NCBI GenBank assembly: GCA_030593185.1
Contig: JAUVHQ010000189.1
Coordinates: 1-5,076 of the forward strand
Length of the DNA stretch: 5,076 nt
DNA from: Bacteroidota bacterium
GTDB lineage: Bacteria; Bacteroidota; Bacteroidia; Bacteroidales; VadinHA17
Reading direction: 5' to 3'
This document shows, one piece after another, positions 1 through 4,087 of this stretch (its first letter is position 1; every line of letters begins with the position of its first letter). The position numbers and the translations under genes were made by a program. The notes beneath the pieces were generated by a model. That model had not been told where the DNA came from. It saw only the letters and a list, made by a program, of their open reading frames with translations, and ran no database searches.

Positions 1-27
1 ACTCCAAAGAATTATTTCTTTAAAGTT

Positions 28-108
28 AAGTATTCACAAAACAATTTTTAAGCCAAACCAATTTTGTCCTAAGTGCTATATAACATATATTTCTAAAGTA
101 TTCACAAA
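28..108. repeat. Direct repeat AAGTATTCACAAA
   Basis: The 13-mer is identical at 28-40 and 96-108, 68 bp apart start to start, in the 214-bp stretch downstream of the outer-membrane gene. No ORF, tRNA or clear promoter is visible in this stretch. The repeats could belong to the control region of a gene beyond the left edge, or be remnants of a duplication. Confidence 0.6.
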
Positions 109-165
109 TAAAATTCAAGAGACAGATTGAATAGATACCGGACAGGTATATAGCTGTAGGCGGGG

Positions 166-264
166 TTAACCTGCTTTATTTAAGTGCTCAACAATAACGT
201 ACGAATAATGCAGGTTAAAAACGTCTTCTACCACCTCCAAAACGTGGATTTACTACGTTATTGT
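166..264 (-). other. Interleaved inverted repeats at the 3' end of the outer-membrane gene (candidate RNA pseudoknot)
   Basis: There are two perfect inverted repeats. TTAACCTGC (166-174) pairs with GCAGGTTAA (210-218), and ACAATAACGTA (191-201) pairs with TACGTTATTGT (254-264). One arm of the 11-bp pair lies inside the loop of the 9-bp pair and its partner lies outside, which is the topology of an H-type pseudoknot. The stop codon (215-217) is inside one stem, and the YNNV codons of the protein are in the other. No U-tract follows. Either stem alone might serve as a 3'-end structure. Confidence 0.4.
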
Positions 265-1477
265 ATATCGAACCAAATGTATAAGAGATACTGAAGCGTG
301 TGAAGTAGGAATAGCTGGTCTCCAGTTCCTGTCTTTCCAGCAGGATCTCCTCCATTGAAGCACCGCCCTTCACCAGTGCCAGCTGATCATGGATCAAAGA
401 ACCTCCACCTCCAAATCGGACCTCTAATCCTTTGGCAATCCGGAAATTCAGAGAAATAAACGAAGATAAATTATTTTTTGACCAGTCATAAAAATAGTTT
501 GAATATTTAATATTACTATAGATTGAACCCCATTTCTGGGTAAATTCCATAGCAATTTCCAAAGTATGCCCAAACAAACTTTCCTCAGTCTTATTGTAGA
601 TAGTTGTATCCTGATAATTATTGTAACAATACCCTACACTATAAAGGATCCTTACCTGTTTGCGGGTGGATTCGGAATAAGGAAAAATATCATATTCAAT
701 ACCAGGGGCAACCATTCCCCTGAACTTATAATTCCGGTAGGTAGAGGACTCAAAATCAAATCTACCTCCTATTGACCAGTGGTCATTCAGACTTTTAACA
801 ATCAATCCGTCAAATGTTTTAGATTTCTGTGTGCTAACGATCAATTCATCATCTGTATCAAACTCATCCTTTTCGACCTCATATTCCAGGTCAAAATCCA
901 GTTTCCATTCAGGAGTAACTTTGCCTACTGAAAACCTTCCCCCCAATTCGTATGATTTTGCTGATATTTCACCATCCAGTTCACCACTAAGTTCAGTGCT
1001 AAATACCCATTGATTCCATTTATCCTCAACAATCTTCTCCTCAACCGGCGGTTTATAGTTTATGTTTAAGAATTGAGCCAATGGGGTTTTCAGTACAAAA
1101 GGCATAAGTCCTAATTTCATGATTTTAACCTGTCCTGAACGGGTTTCTTCATTTGTTTCATCGGTTTTTCTTATATATAAAAGTGTATCACTTAATGCAG
1201 AATAGCCGTTTTGCCCCAGAAAGTGAAATGTATAGATTCTTCCACCGCTTCCGGTTCTTTCGCTGGTTACCATAATATGAACTTCAGCTTCTTTACGATC
1301 GCGTACATAATTTACAAAAGATATCTCACGACGGATATAATCCTCATCGCAAAATTGGCAATCAAAAAATACTTTCAGAGCATCTTTCCGGTATTTAACA
1401 ATTGATGAATCAGCTTCCTGAGATATTAATGAGAATGGAATAATTATCAGGAAAATACAAATAAACATGAATTTCAT
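215..1477 (-). CDS. Probable outer-membrane beta-barrel protein of a Bacteroidota family (DUF481-like)
   Basis: A complete protein of 420 residues. Residues 1-19 form a signal peptide (hydrophobic core FICIFLIIIPFSL, likely cleavage before Gln20). Residues about 30-135 are a soluble conserved region with VFFDCQFCDEDYIRREISFVNYVRDRKEAEVHIMVT (C40-x2-C43), then GSGGRIYTFHFLGQ and KLGLMPFVLKTPL. From about residue 155 to the end, alternating polar/aromatic strands (WVFSTELSGELDGE, WKLDFDLEYEVEK, WSIGGRFDFES, QVRILYSVGYCYN, GHTLEIAMEFTQKWG, SSFISLNFRIAKGLEVRFGGG, YFTRFSISYTFGS) fit an outer-membrane beta barrel. The end NNVVNPRFGGGRRRF contains a motif that I recognise from many Bacteroidota hypothetical proteins; the last residue is Phe, as in barrel-assembly signals, but three Arg before it are unusual. 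Function is unknown. An in-frame TAA five codons upstream supports this start. It is 179 bp from the preceding gene, behind a strong dyad, so it may have its own promoter. Confidence 0.88.
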   Translation of the reverse strand: MKFMFICIFLIIIPFSLISQEADSSIVKYRKDALKVFFDCQFCDEDYIRREISFVNYVRDRKEAEVHIMVTSERTGSGGRIYTFHFLGQNGYSALSDTLLYIRKTDETNEETRSGQVKIMKLGLMPFVLKTPLAQFLNINYKPPVEEKIVEDKWNQWVFSTELSGELDGEISAKSYELGGRFSVGKVTPEWKLDFDLEYEVEKDEFDTDDELIVSTQKSKTFDGLIVKSLNDHWSIGGRFDFESSTYRNYKFRGMVAPGIEYDIFPYSESTRKQVRILYSVGYCYNNYQDTTIYNKTEESLFGHTLEIAMEFTQKWGSIYSNIKYSNYFYDWSKNNLSSFISLNFRIAKGLEVRFGGGGSLIHDQLALVKGGASMEEILLERQELETSYSYFTRFSISYTFGSIYNNVVNPRFGGGRRRF

Positions 1478-1549
1478 AATTGTCTGATTGATTTAGTTTA
1501 AATTTGGATTTAAGCAATTAGTCCGCAACACGAATGGTGGTAACTCACT

Positions 1550-1574
1550 TTATTAAACAATGTTTGCTTAATAA
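1550..1574. promoter_or_regulatory. 25-bp dyad upstream of the outer-membrane protein gene
   Basis: The half-sites TTATTAA-n-CAA and TTG-n-TTAATAA are complementary at 10 of 11 positions around the 3-base centre TGT. Outer arms GTAAC (1540-1544) and GTTAC (1575-1579) add five further pairs if a 5-base bulge is allowed. The site lies 73-97 bp before the ATG at 1477 and more than 80 bp after the preceding stop. This geometry fits an operator for a dimeric regulator or a leader hairpin. On the plus strand CTCTCTTTTT follows, but no plus-strand gene is there. Confidence 0.45.
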
Positions 1575-1630
1575 GTTACACTCTCTTTTTGTTAGACAAT
1601 TACATCAGGTAATTTATTCCATTTTTTTTA

Positions 1631-1652
1631 ATGCCAAATGAAAAAAGGCATA
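1631..1652 (-). other. Stem-loop just after the stop of the secreted two-domain protein
   Basis: ATGCC and GGCAT (1631-1635 and 1648-1652) pair around a 12-base loop, and flanking A-T pairs extend the stem with a bulge. In the transcript the hairpin starts 4 bases after the TAA stop. The tail behind it is A-rich, not U-rich, so a classical intrinsic terminator is not supported. A 3'-end stabilising hairpin is possible. Confidence 0.3.
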
Positions 1653-1656
1653 TAAA

Positions 1657-2550
1657 TTATTCTTTAGGTTCAGGAAAGACTTTCAATAATTCCAGCCTTA
1701 ACCCAAGCTGATCGCCGGGCATGATATCTTCAGGATAGTGATACCTGGCATATTTGTCAGGGTAGAAATATGACATTTGGATTTTTCTTTCATCATTTAT
1801 CCTGGTAAATGTACTAACTGTCTCACGGACATCTCTGAGATATTTCTTATATAAGTACCTGTTCCCTTCAGCTATGGGTATAAAATGAGCATCCAGCGGA
1901 CCTCCTTCTATGTCATAACAAACATAACGTTGCTCCTTTTTCATGATCACAAACTCTCTAACTTTTTTCTCATTAAGATAATCGTAAAAATTAGCACTTA
2001 CATAATGAGCAAGCCGTAATGTTTCCTGCCAAATACCCTCTAATGGGACAATATTACTTTGATTCTCAGAAAAATAATTCACAAACTGCTCCCGGGTCCG
2101 GTATTTTGATGAATCAGGTAAAGGCTCTTCTGGCTTTTCTTCAAGCCAAATACTATAAAAATTAAATCCATCTTTAGCCTTTTCAATAATATCTATACGC
2201 TTTACAGACGAATTGAGTACTGGGAAATAAAGAAGGAATTTCTTGTATATCTTTTCACGTGTTATTTTTTCCCTTTTAGGACATAAGGGAATATCCTTTG
2301 CCAGTACAAGAAACAGACGATCATTTGAGTTATAAGGTTTTATATGAAAATTCTTATCTGCACAGATCCATATATCTTCCAGCGGAGCAAGTAAATACAT
2401 CTCCACAACCGTAAGTGTATCTGTTATGCTGATACGTGATATATCTATATTCTTATTATCCCTATTTTTATAGGAAGGAAAGATGATTGTTTGTGCAATG
2501 CCACCAGGGACCAACATTAACGCTATAAAAAACAGAATAATCCTTTTCAT
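1657..2550 (-). CDS. Secreted two-domain beta-rich protein, unknown function
   Basis: This 297-residue protein begins with a signal peptide (MKRIILFFIALMLVPGGIAQ; Lys-Arg, hydrophobic core, likely cleavage after residue 18-20), so it is exported; no lipobox Cys is present. Residues about 35-137 (ISITDTLTVVEMYL, W61, NFHI, NDRLFLVLAKDIPL, FLLYFPVL, VKRIDIIE, FNFYSIWLEE) follow the order of the beta-sandwich module that precedes thioredoxin-like (TlpA/AhpC) domains in many Bacteroidota proteins. Here no thioredoxin domain or CxxC follows. Instead residues about 168-295 start with PLEGIW and alternate short strands (REFVIMKKEQRYVCYDI, KIQMSYFYP, GLRLELLKVF), like the lipocalin-like 'EGIW/EGIY' domains of the phylum. 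These matches are from memory of family patterns. No catalytic motif is visible, and a binding or envelope-stress role is only a guess. An in-frame TAA upstream fixes the start. The acetyltransferase gene ends 58 bp upstream. Confidence 0.85.
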   Translation of the reverse strand: MKRIILFFIALMLVPGGIAQTIIFPSYKNRDNKNIDISRISITDTLTVVEMYLLAPLEDIWICADKNFHIKPYNSNDRLFLVLAKDIPLCPKREKITREKIYKKFLLYFPVLNSSVKRIDIIEKAKDGFNFYSIWLEEKPEEPLPDSSKYRTREQFVNYFSENQSNIVPLEGIWQETLRLAHYVSANFYDYLNEKKVREFVIMKKEQRYVCYDIEGGPLDAHFIPIAEGNRYLYKKYLRDVRETVSTFTRINDERKIQMSYFYPDKYARYHYPEDIMPGDQLGLRLELLKVFPEPKE

Positions 2551-2588
2551 TGAAACCAGGCATTTAAAAAGTCCTTTAAATTAGAAAA

Positions 2589-2603
2589 TTCATTCGAAAT
2601 GAA
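2589..2603 (-). terminator. Weak terminator-like hairpin after the acetyltransferase
   Basis: On the minus strand TTCATT pairs with AATGAA around a TCG loop, starting 5 bases after the acetyltransferase stop codon, and is followed by TTTTCTAATTT. The stem is made only of A-T pairs apart from one C-G, so termination would be weak and read-through into the secreted-protein gene 58 bp away is plausible. Confidence 0.3.
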
Positions 2604-2608
2604 AAAAA

Positions 2609-3028
2609 TTATTTATCGGGATTTCCAAGAAACTGCATACCAGGTGCATTTACAGGACGAGGTTTAAACCCATAATTCTCGTAAAATGGAGCTTTGCCTT
2701 CTGTTGAGAACAGTTGTATGTCTCTTATTTTAAACCGCTTACAATACTTCAAAAGCTTTTCAACCAACTCCCCCCTTATTCCCTTGTTCTGATAGTCAGG
2801 ATGGACTATAAGGTCAACCAGCAGAGCATGATGGATCCCATCGGAAATTATTCGGCCAAACCCAATCAGTTTCTCCAGATGGTAAACTGATAAAACATAC
2901 CAGCTATTATCAATAGCCCAGTAAAGTTCATCAATATTAAACCCATACAATTCATTCAAGCCGGTTGTTCTGAACAGCTTAAAATAATCTTTTGGACCCG
3001 GAATAGATTCTTTCCAAAATATTTCCAT
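2609..3028 (-). CDS. GNAT family N-acetyltransferase
   Basis: A complete small GNAT of 139 residues that should transfer acetyl from acetyl-CoA to an amine; the substrate cannot be read from sequence. The N-terminal helices (LFRTTGLNELYGFNIDELYWAI) precede strands VLSVY and GFGRIISDG. Strand 4 plus the acetyl-CoA loop is LLVDLIVHPDYQNKGIRGELVEKLL at about 69-93, and motif B is IQLFSTEGKAPFYENYGFKPRP at about 104-125, with the Tyr114/Tyr117 region where many GNATs place their general acid. The tail NAPGMQFL is typical of this stand-alone subfamily. The pyrophosphate loop reads QNKGIRG, where the common pattern is QGKGIGS; the third loop position is Arg. The start is secure because an in-frame TGA (3041-3043) lies only four codons upstream. 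No Shine-Dalgarno is present. The secreted-protein gene follows after 58 bp, so the two may share a transcript. Confidence 0.94.
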   Translation of the reverse strand: MEIFWKESIPGPKDYFKLFRTTGLNELYGFNIDELYWAIDNSWYVLSVYHLEKLIGFGRIISDGIHHALLVDLIVHPDYQNKGIRGELVEKLLKYCKRFKIRDIQLFSTEGKAPFYENYGFKPRPVNAPGMQFLGNPDK

Positions 3029-3041
3029 GGTGGTGAGTAAT

Positions 3042-3049
3042 CAAAACTA
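3042..3049 (-). promoter_or_regulatory. Possible Bacteroidota -7 box (TAnnTTTG) of the acetyltransferase
   Basis: The minus strand reads TAGTTTTG, matching the Bacteroidota sigma-factor -7 consensus TAnnTTTG. No TTTG sits at the expected 19-21 bp upstream; the nearest TTG is 26 bp away. The implied leader would be only about 5-10 bases long. The match could be chance in AT-rich DNA. Confidence 0.22.
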
Positions 3050-3060
3050 ATCCTATAAAT

Positions 3061-3118
3061 CCTGATATCTGTATGCAATCTTTATGCAAAAAATACTATC
3101 TGCCTGATATTCTGTGCA
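3061..3118. repeat. Imperfect direct repeat upstream of the acetyltransferase
   Basis: CCTGATATCTGTATGCA (3061-3077) recurs as CCTGATATTCTGTGCA (3103-3118), 42 bp apart start to start, with one base inserted and two missing. Between the copies, TATGCAA occurs twice, at 3072-3078 and 3083-3089. The copies lie 33-90 bp upstream of the acetyltransferase start, which is a normal place for regulator sites. Confidence 0.4.
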
Positions 3119-3175
3119 TTTGAATGTTTCTTCCAATTAGAACATACATTCTGTCTGTATCATAACCGAACATCT

Positions 3176-3195
3176 CTTGTTCATTTACGAACAAG
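3176..3195. promoter_or_regulatory. Perfect 7-bp dyad in the gap between methyltransferase and acetyltransferase
   Basis: CTTGTTC (3176-3182) and GAACAAG (3189-3195) pair exactly around a 6-base loop. The hexamer GAACAT recurs nearby at 3140-3145 and 3168-3173. The dyad is about 150 bp upstream of the acetyltransferase start and about 80 bp downstream of the methyltransferase stop. It has no T-run on either side, so a protein-binding site fits better than an intrinsic terminator. Confidence 0.3.
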
Positions 3196-3274
3196 TTATA
3201 GTAAAAAGAGTGCGTAATAGGTCAAATTGAAAATATTATTGATTTTCCGGATAATGCATCCAGGAGATTTTGGA

Positions 3275-3904
3275 TTATTTAACTGCATTGATCACCACAA
3301 AACTTCCTTCACCATATCCTTCCCTGGGCTCTTGAATATCAACCACTTCGTTTAACATACCAAAAACAGTTTGTTGGGTTTCTTTTATAGAAAAACCTGC
3401 TTCTTTAAGATATTTGTAGAGCTCTTCGGTACTATGAAATGTGGCATCCTTATAAAACAGGCTTTCTTCTTTATTTTTTTGATAAAACTGACCTACAGGA
3501 CTGTTTTTGTCAACAAATCCGATAATAAAACTTCCCCTGTTCTGCAATACCCTGTATACTTCACTCAATGATTTTTTCACATCATCTACAAAACAAATTG
3601 TTGTAACCATTAATGCATAATCAATTGAATTATCTTTCCATGGTAAATTTTCAGCCACCCCATCTACAACATGTATCCCTCTTTCTTTAGCCTTTTCCCG
3701 CATTGCTTCAGAAGGCTCAATACCGGTTTTAATACCCAAAGGTTCAGCAAACAATCCACTTCCGACACCTATTTCAACAGCATTCTCAGGTACCCTGGAA
3801 ATAAACTTTATAGCTTTTAGTTCTGAAGAATAAACAGCAGAGTTTTGAACAAACCACTCTTCATATTCATTTAAGTATTCATCAAAAGGCTTTGTTTTAG
3901 GCAT
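3275..3904 (-). CDS. Class I SAM-dependent methyltransferase (Methyltransf_11 type)
   Basis: A cytoplasmic enzyme of 209 residues predicted to transfer a methyl group from S-adenosylmethionine; the acceptor is unknown. The Rossmann motifs are in order: motif I EIGVGSG at 44-50; the acidic residue ending strand 2, Glu63 in GIEPS, which should bind the SAM ribose; DGVAENLP at 81-88; strand 4 IDYALMVTTICFVDD at 94-108; and RVLQNRGSFIIGFVD at 118-132, where the usual loop PGG reads NRG. The N-terminal FDEYLNEYEEWF, the VTTICFVDDV segment and the C-terminal GYGEGSFVVI are characteristic of a conserved subfamily that I recall from Bacteroidota, Chlorobi and archaea, often annotated only as methyltransferase or loosely UbiE-like. 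It is not a convincing UbiE, so no symbol is given. The start is fixed by an in-frame TAG at 3923-3925. There is no Shine-Dalgarno. A perfect dyad lies 8-27 bp upstream. The flanking gaps of 183 and 246 bp suggest a single-gene transcript. Confidence 0.93.
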   Translation of the reverse strand: MPKTKPFDEYLNEYEEWFVQNSAVYSSELKAIKFISRVPENAVEIGVGSGLFAEPLGIKTGIEPSEAMREKAKERGIHVVDGVAENLPWKDNSIDYALMVTTICFVDDVKKSLSEVYRVLQNRGSFIIGFVDKNSPVGQFYQKNKEESLFYKDATFHSTEELYKYLKEAGFSIKETQQTVFGMLNEVVDIQEPREGYGEGSFVVINAVK

Positions 3905-3911
3905 AATATTT

Positions 3912-3931
3912 ACTAAATGTAACTATTTAGT
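3912..3931. promoter_or_regulatory. Perfect 7-bp inverted repeat just upstream of the methyltransferase start
   Basis: ACTAAAT (3912-3918) and ATTTAGT (3925-3931) are exactly complementary around a 6-base spacer, GTAACT. The dyad lies 8-27 bp before the ATG at 3904, where an operator or a 5'-leader hairpin would control the methyltransferase. It overlaps the left end of the neighbouring repeat element, so it could equally be part of that element. No regulator gene is adjacent. Confidence 0.35.
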
Positions 3932-3981
3932 GTCTAAAGTGCCTAAAGTTATAACTTCTTCTCTTCCCATTTACTCATTTT

Positions 3982-4009
3982 ATCATTTCATCATTTCATC
4001 ATTTCATCA
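3982..4009. repeat. 8-bp tandem repeat, three and a half copies of ATCATTTC
   Basis: ATCATTTC occurs at 3982-3989, 3990-3997 and 3998-4005, followed by a partial ATCA at 4006-4009. A degenerate copy, CTCATTTT, precedes it at 3974-3981. On the transcribed (minus) strand the unit is GAAATGAT, so every copy carries overlapping ATG and TGA. The period is not a multiple of three and no reading frame runs through it. It could vary in copy number by replication slippage. Confidence 0.9.
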
Positions 4010-4035
4010 CCTTACTCAACTTTAGTTCACTTTTC

Positions 4036-4059
4036 ATACTGAGCGATTAGCCGAAGTAT
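4036..4059. repeat. CTGAGCG...CGAAG-type imperfect palindrome
   Basis: The arms ATACT (4036-4040) and AGTAT (4055-4059) flank a core reading GAGCG...CCGA. The core resembles the short palindromic repeat CTGAGCG-n-AGTCGAAG that I know as widespread between genes in Bacteroidota and some other phyla. The two G.A mismatches inside the stem are also a feature of that repeat. Membership is judged from memory of the consensus. Confidence 0.5.
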
Positions 4060-4087
4060 AAGTACTGATTAGTTACTAAAAATAAAA

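Larger units (their letters stand above)
3919..4076. repeat. Non-coding palindromic intergenic element (MITE-like or REP-like candidate)
   Basis: This element fills most of the 183-bp gap between the plug-domain gene and the methyltransferase. The outer inverted arms are GTAACTA (3919-3925) and TAGTTAC (4070-4076). The inner arms are AAGTGCCTAAAGTT (3937-3950) and AACTTTAGTTCACTT (4018-4032), complementary except for a 1-versus-2-base bulge. A perfect 12-bp palindrome AAGTTATAACTT sits at 3946-3957. The centre holds an octamer tandem repeat, and the right side holds a CTGAGCG-type palindrome. No ORF longer than about 15 codons is present. Nested symmetry without coding content suggests a mobile or repetitive intergenic element that could fold in RNA. 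No target-site duplication is certain, so mobility is inferred. Confidence 0.45.

Noticed and set aside
566..775. Plus-strand ORF of 69 codons opposite the outer-membrane gene
   Set aside because: It lies wholly inside a well-supported minus-strand gene, has no recognisable domain or start signal, and is a shadow frame.
831..1013. Plus-strand ORF of 60 codons, Ser-rich
   Set aside because: Shadow of the minus-strand outer-membrane gene; its composition reflects the complement of acidic codons.
1211..1405. Plus-strand ORF of 64 codons
   Set aside because: Shadow of the 5' part of the outer-membrane gene, without family features.
2563..2565. Alternative ATG after AAAGGA upstream of the secreted-protein gene
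   Set aside because: It is out of frame with the gene, and its own frame shows no protein-like sequence; the ATG at 2550 yields a proper signal peptide.
3258..3275. ATCCA/TGGAT hairpin overlapping the methyltransferase stop as a terminator
   Set aside because: The stem is only 5 bp with an 8-base loop and no U-tract, so it is indistinguishable from chance.
3371..3571. Plus-strand ORF of 66 codons, Phe-rich
   Set aside because: Antisense to the methyltransferase; the Phe runs are the complement of Lys/Glu codons.
3982..4009. CRISPR-like array
   Set aside because: The unit is 8 bp in direct tandem with no spacers, so it is a simple tandem repeat.
3944..4035. Tiny minus-strand frames in the repeat element (MKSELKLSKVMK, MSKWEEKKL, MGREEVITLGTLDTK)
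   Set aside because: They are 9-15 codons long, with no ribosome-binding signal, and lie in repeat sequence; nothing supports translation.
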